Part shown: positions 45,741 through 56,854 of the stretch, piece after piece
How the letters are laid out: the number at the start of each line of letters is the position of its first letter
How positions within the stretch are numbered: the stretch's first letter is position 1
DNA from: Reticulascus tulasneorum
Lineage: Eukaryota > Ascomycota > Sordariomycetes > Glomerellales > Reticulascaceae
Direction of reading: 5' to 3'
Assembly: GCA_001557505.1 (NCBI GenBank)
Contig: LSAX01000001.1
Coordinates: forward strand, 2,604,001 to 2,668,000
DNA: 64,000 bases
The notes under the pieces: generated by a model
The model's database searches: none
What the model was told of the DNA's origin: nothing
The model's input: only the letters and a program-made list of their open reading frames with translations
Position numbers and translations under genes: made by a program

Positions 45741-46878
45741 AGAGATTGGCAATCTAGCGCGGCTCTTACTGACCGCCGCCGCCTAGTTTTGACTCCCACT
45801 ATGATGCTGAATCCGTTATCGAGTCAAACTTAATCAATCCTTCCAATGCACCTTCCATACCGACTCAACGTCTTAGGTCCAATCTAAATCAACCTGACTG
45901 TTGACTCTCGCGACGAGCATTGTCGGCTTTGTGTTTCTAGATGGAACTACTGATTGGCATTGTAGCTTCAAGATAAACAAGCGGCAGCCTCTTCGTACGC
46001 ATTCAACCAACATAAGTGCCAATTCCCATGCTTTCGCCACTTAGTACTGATGTCACTCAAAGTTGGCGGCCTCGGCGAAGCAGATAAGAGTTCTATTCAT
46101 GCATGAGACGAAATAGCAAGTTTCCTAATGTATGAGAGGTACATGGATTATCGAAAAAACATAGTTTCACCTTTTGGACGCCTCTTAGACGCCTCTGTAT
46201 TAGTCCTTCGGCTGTTGATGTAGGAAACCGACTCTCTTCGAGCTGCAGTTCGTTCAATTATCGAACCACCCCAGTACTAACCATACCAACCCGCCGACAC
46301 AGCAACCATCAGACACCAATCTTCACGCACAAAACGAAAGTTTTCTGGCCGTCCTTCCATTCATCCATTTCGTATTCGTAAGCGATGCGGCCAACCCCTC
46401 CAAGAAGAAAGGAGGAGCAGCAGTCGTGCAAATATAACCATCCTGGTATTGGTACAGGTCACTTGGGCTACCTTTCCGTCTCATGCCGTACAGCTTGGGC
46501 CGCAGGCGCTACAAAGACTCTGGGTCGCCGCAACTTGAGTCTTGCAGCCGTGGAGCGCATAGTGATCGCAGAGCTTGACGGCCATTGTGACAGTAGGTTC
46601 GGGTTTATAATCAGCTTTCGTGTCATCCTCCGGCGTGTCTCTTGTGTTTGCCTCTGTTACCGAAGTTTGCTCATCAGCCATAGCGCGGCAAGGATTCTAT
46701 GTTTCGACCGGTGTCTTGTGAGTGTGCCGATATCAACGGGTCGGCCCGCTGAAACTAATCTGAAGATGAAAAAAGAGGGTCTAGCAAGTCCCCAGATCAA
46801 AAGGTTGAAGGCAGTTTGGGCTCAGACACCACACTGGCTCGAGCCGCAATGAACGAACACCAGTGTTTGATTCTGTAG

Positions 46879-47579
46879 GATTGGGGTTCGGTGGACCTCA
46901 TGAAATCCCCTCTGCGCTGGGAATGGCACGCCCTTATATCTGCGGCCGCCGCCTTACACTCACATCTGACAATCAACCCACCATGTCGACTATGGGTGAC
47001 AAAGGTATAGCGCACACACAAAGTTTGCATATTGTACCCCAGAGCTTCTGCTTTGTTTCTCTTACAAACCGCAACTGCCAAATGGGGCACTGACTATCGA
47101 ATCACTAGGATTGTTATCTCTGGACGACTGTGCCACATAGGCCCGTTCCGTAGCAGCTCATGCAGGACATTGCGGTGGGGACGTGATGATATTCTTGAGC
47201 TACATATAATCGACCTCCAACTCTTTTTTGGGACATTCCCCTTGCCCTTGGTTTTTGGATTCCGTTGAGCGGACGGACCAACAGCCCTGTTGGTAAGGAT
47301 GGCGAATTGTCAGACTTGGCACGGCATCCAGAGCAAGGATTCGGGGCCGCACATCTGCCCATGCTCTTCGATGGTGTTTCCATCTCGATAGGTCGACAAG
47401 AGGCCGTTGACTTCTCAGGTATACTATACTATTAATGAGCTGAAATCTACCCGGGATCTCGGTGGCGGACTCGCTGCTTAAACACTCGTTTCTTTTACAC
47501 AGCCAGTGCCGAATGTCTTCACCGAGAAATGCCCGAGGGCAATCGCATTTGCCCCAAAAACGTTCGTGCCACTTTCTGA
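46879..47579 (+). pseudogene. fragmented coding-like region, possible decayed or unmodelled gene
   Basis: Three segments have protein-like composition. Segment A (46879-47004) follows an AG and ends before GTATAG; it reads DWGSVDLMKSPLRWEWHALI and onward. Segment C (47199-47418) reads RPPTLFWDIPLALGFWIP and later DGELSDLARHPEQGFGAAHL, ending before GTATAC. Segment D (47503-47579) follows ACACAG; joined to C in frame it reads VDFSASAECLHREMPEG, then a stop. Between A and C the frame is broken by stops on all obvious readings. This suggests either a decayed gene or one whose exons I could not join. No family could be named. Confidence 0.25.
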
Positions 47580-48992
47580 CAGAATGTGCGTTAGCGGATC
47601 AGATTCAATACGGGTCGCATGGACCAGCCTAATCCCCTTTGATGAACCTTAAGGAATGCCATAATGCGGGTGGTAAGGACAGGGCTGACTTGCAGACTTC
47701 TAAACATGCGAAGCCAGGGGCCAGTTTACGGACGTTTGCCTCCTTTCATTTCGAACATAGGAGGTCAGTTCACCCCCCATCAGCCGCTTCAAGCAGAAGC
47801 CGCAGCAATATTATTGATGCCGAGCCTGGAGAATGGTGCACGAACATGCGTAGATCAAGATCGAAACGCGGTCTGGATGGCCCTTATTTCTAGCCACTGC
47901 AGGCATGACGGGACCAAAGGCCAAGCAAGGGAAGTTTAGTCAGGTACTACGGATGTGGTAAGTTACCGATCTGCTTATGGAGTCGCTAGAGCCGGGGATT
48001 ATTCTACAGGACACCGACCCGAATGATTGGCGTGGGGATGGCGTACAGACTTCCGCTTATCCACATGAGCCAGGCCTCATCGGGTTCCCAAAATATTCTT
48101 CCCCTGACATCCCAGCTTCTCGGATCAGGGGTCAAGATTGGCATATATGCACATCAACCGTTCAATCCTGGAACGATCACTCTGAATATTGACGCAGGAA
48201 AAGGCCATCGCTAGTAGCAACTTCGTACACTATCGTCCTAGTCTTACATGTGGCATAGCCTATTTTGTATTGAAGCCGCATTTCCAAGCCCCCCACGTCC
48301 TGACAAGGTTTGACGGCATAATTTCAAAAAGAGCTCCGGCAAAGAGGCGGGCTGAAGTTCGTGATACTCACAGTACGGCTCCAGTTCCGTCATACGATGA
48401 CCCCGATGACGAAATAGCCTTACGGGAGGATCCACTCCATGCGAACTGTATGCCTCGTTAGGAGTATCGACATGTGAGAAGCTGCTACTCCTTTGCGAGT
48501 GCAAACAATCTTGTATTTTGCTGATTCACTTCTACCTGGATTTCCAACCTTCAGCTACCTCACGACGGAGAAAGAATCGGCAGATGTACCATCCTCCATG
48601 AATCGTACTCTCGGAAAGAGAATTCCCGGTCAGCGGGTAGCCTGGTAGCACAACATTCAGCTGCAGCCAAAGGCAGACGAGTTCCTTCGCGTCCCAGACT
48701 TGCAATAATGATCCAACAAGGCTGGTCTGGAAAGATGGTGTCCTACCGTGAAGGTAGGATAGCCTATAGGTGAAAGCATGCCAAGCACAATCTCATTGCC
48801 CAAAGTGAAGCTTAATGATTAGCATCACAACCTGGCTTCGGCAGATCTGCTCCTTGGACTTCCACAATGATGTCAGAATCATTTCTGATCTATCAAGGGT
48901 TGATGTTCTACCCGTTGGCACAAGCTTGGAAGCGAATTGTCGCTGATCGGCTGTTGAGGAGCCACAGGCTGCAATGTAGGGCTAAAGCCATC

Positions 48993-50611
48993 TCACTTAT
49001 CCCACTTGTCCAAAAGTCCAACGTGCCACTCTTTGAAAATCCTCTCACCGTTAGGGAGAAGCTCATTGGTAGCCTGCAAAACTTGCACGACACTGCCAAT
49101 AGCTTCCTTAGGGAGGTTGACCTCTTGAACATCCGATGATAGTGATTCAAGCATCTTCTCTGCCTCCTCTCGCGGTATTATTCGAAACAAAAGCTTCATT
49201 GCCGATCGAGATTCTAGATGATGGGTGGACGAATACTTGATGTTGCTATTGAGAATCCACAGATGGAGCGTATCAGTGTAGGCACTGCCGTTTGTGCCGC
49301 TCGAGTCGCCCATATTAACATCACCTGCCTCTGCCTCTGGTGGAGGCGATGACGCGAAAGTTGGGATGACAACCGACTTGGAGGAGCCAGACCGGGAAAG
49401 CGTAGCAATCAGACTAGCAGCTAAGCAATCCGAACTGGTGGGCGGAGCGTTGTTGGATTCAGTTTGGCAACTCACTTGCCATTTGAACAGAACCACAGAG
49501 GAAATTGTAACATTGAAAATACCTATCTGTGTTTTGCAGCCTGAGCAGAAAACAAGAAGCATCTTTGGGGATACGATTCCATCCAGCGCTGCGGAACTAC
49601 TTCCAGAACAGGAGCCGGCGGTGGATATGGAGAACTACACCAGGCGTAAGTACATGTGTACGTATTGTATTCAAAAGAGTCGACGATATGAAGCAGGAGA
49701 TATAAGGACCGTTGAACATGAATTGTGCTGCGCATGTTCCTCTTCTAAATCCCGGAACTTCCACGTCCATGATAAGCTCCGGTGAAAGAAAGAGGTGTCT
49801 TCAACAAGCAAGCAAACCCATCGCCAGAGGCGTGGATTCGAAAGCCCATTGCCTGCCGGAGCAGGGAATGACGAGTATTACTCTCGGGGCGGAGTATCGG
49901 TGGCCAGATCACTGGAAGACACATGTGTGCCCCGACTTGGTCACCTTCTTATTACCCCGGTTGGTGTTGCTGTGATGGCTATGGAAACACGACTTGGGCA
50001 AATAGACTTACTACTAATCCGGTGCAATCGGATTCGGCGAGAAGAAACGAGGTGAGATCGACGAGTCCAACGCCAGGCTGGGCGGCAATCGCGGAATTGG
50101 CACCGTATCCTCGACTCGTCAGGTTCTCATCCTGCTGGCCATGATGGTGCTCTGTAGGCTTGTGGCAATGCCAAAAGTCCATCATCTCGGCCCAGTTCTC
50201 GCTCGGCAGATCTTTCCAGACTGTGATCCTTCCCTCGGGAACAGCTACTTGCTGGCAGTGCCGGCATGACACCTTGGATTCAGGAAAGAGGTCCGTTGCT
50301 GCCCATGGCACGGTTTGGCTCTCCAGCGTGAACGACTGGGCGGCCGGCTGGGCTGAGGATAATGGCAGGCGCCATGAGAGGACATTTGCAGCAGTCCTTT
50401 GTATGGGAAGAACGGGCGGCGCTATGACTCGTCCCGGGAGGAGGAGTTCCTCTGAGTCTGTACCATGGCGAATCTGTATACGCGAGCCGTCCGCCGATAC
50501 CTGGGCAGCCGTGGAAGAGTCTGCTGGGGAGGGTATGGACGCGACGATGGAGACCTGGCGGATATTGGAAAGAAGCTCAGCGTATATCGAGAGCTTGCTC
50601 CCTGCACGCAT
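48993..50611 (-). CDS. HECT_2 family protein (UBE3D / Ipa1-like)
   Basis: Member of the family first described as E2-binding HECT-like proteins; the human member UBE3D and yeast Ipa1 are linked to pre-mRNA cleavage and polyadenylation. Two exons in my model, 50611-50012 and 49634-48993, joined as 1242 nt (413 aa). The signature is in exon 1: VSCRHCQQVAVPEGRITVWK then DLPSENWAEMMDFWHCHKP, followed by the His/Gln block. Exon 2 supplies FCSGCKTQIG, LFKWQVSC, SDCLAASLIATLSRSGSSKS and the C-terminal helices (PREEAEKMLESL; RIFKEWHVGLLDKWDK). Start is ATG MRAGSKLSIYAELL. The 377-nt intron is long for this window and might hide a small exon. Divergent from LSM8. Confidence 0.82.
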
Positions 50612-51299
50612 GGCTACAGGTAGTAGCACTATTCCCTTGACGCCGATTACGGGCTGATCTGTGGTGCGAGGTGTGGGCTGGGAATGCTTTGAGGCTGAAA
50701 AAGAGATTTCGGGATGTAGGTGATTGTGAAGGACGGGAGGATACAGTTCTTAAGGCTGACGTTTTAGTGTATTTTGAAACAATGGCGCACTAAAAAGCAA
50801 CGGTTACAGTGGTGGGTACCTGGGTTAATTCGAATTGGACACTCAAGTAACTTACGATCTTTTAAGACTTCCTAGGTAGCATTGGATAGCACTTCGTTCT
50901 TCATGCGCACCTAATGAGTCTATAGACTTGATGTTTCCTTTGTAGATAAGTCATGCCAGTCCAGCCATGCGTCTCTCTGAGTTATTGTAGGTTCCGTGTT
51001 TGCTGAGGGGTATGTAGAACGTAGGCCTACACAGCGTAATGTAGGTAGGTGGGGTGTGCCTCGACATTCAGGTGACTAAAACAGCCTAGCTTCAAAAGCT
51101 CCAGAGTGCGGTTGTAACACCGACAATCGACTTTCTTCTCACAGCTCAAATTTCGGGTTGTGTTATATGAGACTTCACGATCCAGAACTGCTCTACACCA
51201 AGTCTCTGGCAGCTGCCCCAGCGCTATTCTGCCTTTCTGCGCAACCGATCAGTCGAAAGAGTCACCGTTGTTCTACTTTGCCGGCGCACGCTTGGGAAA
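50612..51299. other. shared divergent promoter HECT_2 gene / LSM8
   Basis: 688 bp between the two divergent starts. Contains TACCTGGG, CCTAGGTAGCATTGG (near 50871) and GTAGGTAGGTGGGG (near 51044) motifs. No open frame of interest. Confidence 0.5.
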
Positions 51300-51762
51300 A
51301 TGGCGACCTTGGGTAGCTACCTAAATAGTGAGTCTCGCATTCTCCTGCTCCGCGGACAGTACGGGGGTGGTGTTTCCACATCGTGTACGAGTCGGTGGTG
51401 ATGTGCGGTCGTGTTCTAACTTCTCGATAGAAAAGGTTCTCATTATTACAGCAGACTCGAGAATCCTGGTCGGGACACTGGCAGCTGCGGACCAAAACAC
51501 AAACCTCGTGAGCCCGTCTCTCTCTGCACCGCTGCTCGAGCCCATGCTGACCACAACCGCTTCGTAGGTCCTCAGTCATGCGCAAGAACGAGTAATCCAA
51601 ACACAGGATAGTACCGACCCCTCTGTCGAAGTCCCGCTCGGACTGTACCTCGTCCGAGGCGACAATGTGTGCACCATTGGCCTGGTGGATGAACAGTTGG
51701 ACGACAGCATTAACTGGACCGAGGTGAAGGGGAATGCGATCGGAGGAATAAAACATACATAG
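51300..51762 (+). CDS. LSM8: U6 snRNA-associated Sm-like protein LSm8
   Basis: Subunit specific to the nuclear Lsm2-8 ring that binds the 3' end of U6 snRNA. Three exons, 51300-51327, 51431-51507 and 51568-51762, joined as 300 nt (99 aa). Exon 1 gives MATLGSYLN; exon 2 supplies the Sm1 motif KKVLIITADSRILVGTLAAA with DQNTNLV; exon 3 continues LSHAQERVIQ and the Sm2 motif GLYLVRGDNVCTIGLVDE. Length and the DQNTN and RGDNV signatures fit LSm8 rather than other Lsm proteins. Because exons are short and the opposite strand is open (51262-52020), automated calls could miss it. Confidence 0.93.
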
Positions 51763-52024
51763 GCTGGCATAGGGTGCCCCGGGAGGTTGCGATTGTTTGA
51801 TCATGTCACGTTCACGAGCCGAATACCCGACCGTTTGGGAATGAGGAGCCCCCAGGGCAAACAAAGGAGTCAAATTTTTGGGTTGGTAGAGAATGTCATT
51901 GGTTCCTCTTGGGTATGCGCCTGCCTTTCTATCACTATCAAGCCCGTCTAAAACATGTTCTGCTGACACAATCCTTTGAGTGCCATGATATTGATACCCG
52001 AGCAGTGAGACCAAGGGCAATCAT

Positions 52025-53498
52025 CTATCCAAAAACTCTCTTCATCAAGTACCCTGCAAAGTCTTTCTCGCCTGGCGAAGACACCATCCTGTTGATCCTG
52101 TTTCCTTTGCTCGCGCTGAGCCAACCAAAGGCGTCTCCTGGCACTTCGTCCAGAGTCAAGACATCGACGGTGTTTTCGGCTTCGTCCACTTCCAGGGTTG
52201 CCTCTTCAGGCCTCTTTCGTATCCGGCGATCCACGATGTGCATACCTCGGGTCCATTGCCCTGAAGTCTCAACACGGATGTCTTCTAGTCTAGGTACCGG
52301 TTTCCATGCCGGGTCTGATGAGGTCAACATGTACCAGATGGTGATGGGGTCGTGTAACGAGAGACCAGGCTCGTTCTCATCGCCCTCCATATCTTCAATC
52401 TTGTCGAAACACTTGATCATGAAGTGATCTACCCACTGGGCTAGAGGGCTCCCGGCTTCCAGGAATGGCTTGATGGCTTCAGTGAAGAAGTTCTTGTTGA
52501 GAAGATGGGGCGTGGTGATGTCGAGAGGGAAGAGGGTCAGCTTCAACCTGCGGGAGAGTTTGGCAGGGTATGGTCCTAGGGAATTCTCGAGCGCTGGGGG
52601 CATCGTCGACTGAGGGTTTGGGGAAGTTAGAGCGTATACTCTAGCCGCAGCCACCGTATCAGCGAAAGTGTTGAATTCTCCCACCGGAGTGATGTTCCCC
52701 TCGACGCCGACGGCACCGCCCATAACAACCAACTCCTTGACCTTGAGGAATGTCTCCGGGTCCTCAGCGGCTGCCAATGCTATATTTGTCAATGGCCCAA
52801 CGGCGACGACAGTGATGGTGTCTTTTGGGTTCTCTCTCAGGATACGCAGGATCTCCTTGTGTGACGGCTCCTTGGAAGGCGTGAAATACTTGGAGTACGG
52901 CGAGGGATCATGGTCTAGATTGGCTTCCTTGTGCCACAGTGACTTCCAGGTCTCTGCGGGGGTCAGGTGAGGGTGTTTCTCATGAACACCGTGTAAGCCA
53001 TCGGCACCATCTACCACCACTGTTAGCAATATCATTATGAACAAATTGATTGGCGTCCCTTACGAAAGTCGTCTGCCTCCAATTCGGCGGATTCTAAGGG
53101 ATGCTCGGGCCCAACAGCAACGATGGGCTTGAAGGATTTCATGGTCTCAAAGTTCTCAACCTTGCCATTTGCCTTCCGCCACGCGAGCTCCTTCTCCAAG
53201 ACATGGAAAAGAGCAACTACGTTTCGTAAACAGCTATGTAACTGTCAGCTTGTGTGAAGGCCAAGACCAAGCTTACTGCTCGCTGGGATCATACCTATGT
53301 ACCGGCACATTCCCGTACGTGACCGAGATCATCAAAATCTCGATCTCTTCTGGGGTGGCCGACAGGGCGAGCAACAGTGCTAGGACATCATCGATACCTT
53401 TGGTACATGATGTTAGTGACTGGGGCTGAAATGGACTTTTATCATGGGACTTTCGTACCCGGGTCGGTGTCGATGATGAATCTGTTCTTGGGAGCCAT
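52025..53498 (-). CDS. inosine/uridine-preferring nucleoside hydrolase (IUNH)
   Basis: Hydrolyses ribonucleosides to base and ribose in purine/pyrimidine salvage. Four exons on the minus strand: 53498-53459, 53397-53295, 53233-53064 and 53010-52025, joined as 1299 nt (432 aa). The calcium-binding signature DTDPGIDD (residues 10-17) spans intron 1. Further blocks are TYGNVPVHSCLRNVVALFHV, ADGLHGVHEKHP, TVVAVGPLTNIALA, ELVVMGGAV, EFNTFADTVAA and SLHDPITIW, the last with the conserved catalytic or metal-binding His-Asp. It is longer than bacterial enzymes (about 310 aa); the extra sequence is a charged insert and a C-terminal extension, as in many fungal members. The GTATGA donor and CATAG acceptor restore the family block SCLRNVV. 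Convergent with LSM8. Confidence 0.9.
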
Positions 53499-55576
53499 GG
53501 CTGCACAATCTGAACTAGGAGGTCTGAAGTTGGTAATAGCACAGATATTCTTTTAAAGGGGAAGATGAATCAGAAGCTGAAAGTGAGCCTTATCAAAAGA
53601 AATCAAAGTATGCAAATACAGAGTGTTGCCTCCCGTCGAGAATGAACGCTACATACATGAGGCTGCTCTGGCTATCTTATCATCTACTTTTTGATTTAGG
53701 ATGGCGAGACGGAGCACGCCGATGGTTGACCCCTCGTGCGGGGCAGCCGGCGGCTTCCCTATGTACCTGTGTGAAGTTATACATAAGTCTACTAGCTAGG
53801 GGGGTAGTATTCATTATACCAAAATCTGACTCTTGGCCCAGTCAGCCCTAAGTTCCTTTGACGTAACCCAAGGCCTAGTTATTCCATACAGAAGAGTTGA
53901 TGCTCTGGTTTCGAATGGAGTTGTGGAAATTTTGGAGATATTACCCAGATGCAAGGGTTGTTGTGTGTGAACTATGTAATTAATCTGTACTGCCCAGGCT
54001 TGACTGTGGAATAATTGAGTGCCACTAACCCGGCTGCGGACAAGAGAGACAGCAGCGCCAACTTCTCATTTCCACCACAAGAGTTAGCTGAACAGGTGAG
54101 AGTGAATAGGGAGCTGGAAAGTTCGATTTGGAATAGTAGGGAGTCATGCTCATTTGCCTGTGTGTTTGTTGTTATTGAGAATAGTTACATAGTACGACTC
54201 AGTACGTACTAATTATGTGTTGGCTCCCCCCTGCAACACGTCTTTTGCTCATGCTCCAAGGCGAGTAAGGTGGCATTGTGCTCTTTCGGGAAGCTTTCCT
54301 TTTATTTTACGGACTTCGATGCCTTCCTAAGGGGGCAATCGGGTAGAGCCATGCACTAAGCCGGATCAAGGAAGTGAGTTTGGCGTTGAGTGTCGAGATG
54401 GTTGTGGTGAATGGCAGCGCACGTGACTTGATAGATTTTGTGGATCCAGGCCTACCCAAACCTCGTCAGCGGTATGTACGGATTACTTCGGCGTGCTACA
54501 TAGGTAGGTAGGCACAGTAGGGAGAGGGCTCGTACAGTAGGTAGTTGACAGGAAAGCACAAGTGACATGCCAAGAGGAATGAAATTAATGACAGGCTCGT
54601 TGAGCACCCAATGGCAATGCCCCGTGCTCTTCTTACTTAGCTGATGGTCATATGTGACTGTGATCCTCAGGTAGTAAGGGCCTCGTCATTCAATCGAAGC
54701 AAGGAGAAGGTAACCTATTGGCGATCCACGTTCAAGCTGTGGCACATAACCTTGGGTCGCGTGTAGAGCGTACTTATAGAGGTAAGAGGCCAGTGTAGGG
54801 AACCTCTGGGAGGTACTTCATGGTAGAGTGGTCGGCGCAGTGGTACACATGTACCTGCTTCAGTGAGAGCTTTGAATCAGAAAGTCTCACTGGTCCAATC
54901 CACTCCACTCCACTCTCCACTCCACTTCACCCGTGGACATTTTGGGCGACGTAATTGCCAAAGCACACACACGCACCCTTGGCATATTGGCTGGTCCATG
55001 TCGGCTCTTCTATCCCGTCACTGGGCCCCAGACGCAACGCTGAGCAGAAGCCACCTGGTATTTTCAACACGACATCCGTAACCGCGCCATCGAAACACCA
55101 TCACCTCTTTTTTTTCTCTTCCTTTTCCTGTTGTTCCCATCACCGTCCTTTCCCCTGACCAGATTCACCTTCTTCACTCCTCCCCATTGATCCTAATTAT
55201 TTGTGTGTGGAACCTCTGCCGTCATCACAAGGGATTCAATCTACGCCTGACCTCGCCTCACCTCAGCTCAACAAACGCATCCAACTCCATCACAACCCCC
55301 CACCTCCCCCTTATACTCGTACAACAGCTTCGGCCCTTCGATGTGCTGACCTTCTTCGCACAATTCTCGCCCGAACCTTCTCAACATATTATTCCAATCA
55401 CGAGGCAAACCCTTTACTCCCTCTGAAACCGCCCACACCCCCGATAACTTTCCGATTTGGACACCTTGCTGTCTTCGCGCAAACAGTCAGCTCGAGAATT
55501 CCCGAGCTCTACCGGTGCACTCTAGCTTCTGCGTCCTTATTGCGACTCAATCCTTCTTCCCGACTTCTCCAACATC
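53499..55576. other. 2.1-kb intergenic region
   Basis: Promoters of IUNH (minus) and of the 55577 gene (plus) with no recognisable gene between. TAGGTAGGTAGGCACAGTAGG-type motifs lie near 54501-54545. A CCACT/CTCCA tandem stretch lies near 54896-54930. From 55090 on it is strongly pyrimidine-rich leader sequence. Confidence 0.45.
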
Positions 55577-56854
55577 ATGTCGGACTCGACTCACTCTTCT
55601 ACGGCAACTGCCGCTGGTTGGACGGCGGTCATTGTTATCTGTGGCGGACTCTGGTATAGATACCAGCAAAAGGGCAAGAAGACCACGGTGCCAAACCAGA
55701 TCAAAGGCGCAGCTAGAGGCATCAAGGAACCTAAGAAGGAGAACAAGGCAAAGAAGCAGCGAAAGGAGGCTTTCGCATCGGATTCCCAAAAGGCGTCAGC
55801 GACCGAAAAGGAGCCTGCCAGTGAAAAGGCTCCACCATCGAACGCTTGGCTGACCAACAGCTCGGATGATACAGTGGACAACAAGGACTTTGCAAAAAGA
55901 TTATTGAGCGTCAAGGAAGGCACAAAGTTCACCAAGAAAACCAACGACGTTGAGCAGAAGAAGCAGAAATCGGTCAAGCAGTCCCGAGCTGCTAAAGTCT
56001 CGGACTTTGAGGGAGATGATAAAGCATCTGCCCCTTCTTCAACTGCCGGCATCGATGCGGATGACGACCAGTCGCCCATCGCCTCCCCACAGGTGGCCGC
56101 TGCGGATGCCAGTGGCGTGAGCGACATGCTCGAACCCACTCCCGCCGGCCCCTCAATTCTTCGTCTCGTTGACACAAACAAGGAGAAGCCGAAGCCCAAG
56201 TACACCAAGGCTCCTGAGCAAGTTGAGTCGAAGAAGCAGCGCCAGAACCGGAAGAAGGCCGAGGCGGCCAAGGAGGCCAGAGAAGAGGCAGAGAAGGAGC
56301 GAAAGGTGCTCATGGATCTGCAACGTCGTGCGGCTCGCATTGCGGAGGGACGACCAGCTAAGGATGGATCTCAATTCATGGCATCGACTAATGGCACAAA
56401 GCCGACTGTTTGGTCAGCTGGAGCTCCCAATGGCAACTCTAAGCCCGAGCCTATCAATGGTGGCTATGTGTCTGTCCAGCCACTTGACACCTTTGAAGCC
56501 CCAACATCAAATGGTTCCGGTGTTGCTGCGGCCGCTGCTGCTGCACCTAAGAAGGGAACCTCCGACAGCTGGATGTCGTCGCTTCCATCCGAGGAGGAAC
56601 AGATCCAGTTGCTAAAAGAGGACACAGACGACTGGAACACAGTCAAGACCAAGGCCTCCAAGAAGCCCAAGAAGGATTCTCCACCAGCAAGCATCCAAGG
56701 TGCAACCACCCAAGCTCGACCTGTTGCACAAGCTGTCCAGAAGCCCACCTCCAACGGCAAGCCAGCCAAGCCCACCGCCTCGTTTGGCTCCTTCTCGGCC
56801 CTTACCACAGACGATGATGATGATGCCGCTGCTGAAAAGGAATGGGATGTATGA
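55577..56854 (+). CDS. conserved-looking membrane-anchored charged protein, unknown function
   Basis: Single exon, 425 aa, from the ATG in CATCATGTCG. One N-terminal membrane segment (about residues 12-27, AAGWTAVIVICGGLWY) is followed at once by basic residues (RYQQKGKK), so the long C-terminal part should face the cytosol if the anchor is in the ER or outer mitochondrial membrane. The body is hydrophilic and mostly disordered: Lys/Glu-rich segments, a coiled-coil candidate at about 205-255 (KKQRQNRKKAEAAKEAREEA), an Ala run, and short motifs SSDSWMSSLPSEEEQ and WNTVKTKASKK. It ends in an acidic stretch and EKEWDV. The architecture is typical of fungal proteins lacking assigned functions; I cannot name a family. 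Confidence 0.75.
   Translation: MSDSTHSSTATAAGWTAVIVICGGLWYRYQQKGKKTTVPNQIKGAARGIKEPKKENKAKKQRKEAFASDSQKASATEKEPASEKAPPSNAWLTNSSDDTVDNKDFAKRLLSVKEGTKFTKKTNDVEQKKQKSVKQSRAAKVSDFEGDDKASAPSSTAGIDADDDQSPIASPQVAAADASGVSDMLEPTPAGPSILRLVDTNKEKPKPKYTKAPEQVESKKQRQNRKKAEAAKEAREEAEKERKVLMDLQRRAARIAEGRPAKDGSQFMASTNGTKPTVWSAGAPNGNSKPEPINGGYVSVQPLDTFEAPTSNGSGVAAAAAAAPKKGTSDSWMSSLPSEEEQIQLLKEDTDDWNTVKTKASKKPKKDSPPASIQGATTQARPVAQAVQKPTSNGKPAKPTASFGSFSALTTDDDDDAAAEKEWDV

Larger units (their letters stand above)
45098..48992. other. 3.9-kb gene-poor region with coding-like fragments
   Basis: No intact gene recognised. A minus-strand frame 45294-45740 (148 aa from ATG) has no known domain. On the minus strand near 46681-46480 a small Cys-containing frame (LCDHYALHGCK...SLCSACGPSC) and a following open stretch (about 46440-46330) might be two exons, but the obvious splice makes a stop. 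On the plus strand, segments at 46879-47004, 47199-47418 and 47503-47579 look coding. The remainder, to the HECT_2 gene's 3' end, shows nothing. Confidence 0.35.

Noticed and set aside
51262..52020. Minus-strand frame of 252 codons
   Set aside because: It is antisense to LSM8, whose spliced exons give a full diagnostic Sm-fold protein.
55591..56340. Minus-strand frame of 249 codons
   Set aside because: Antisense to the 55577 gene; its Ser/Phe/Leu-rich sequence mirrors the Lys/Glu codons of the sense frame.
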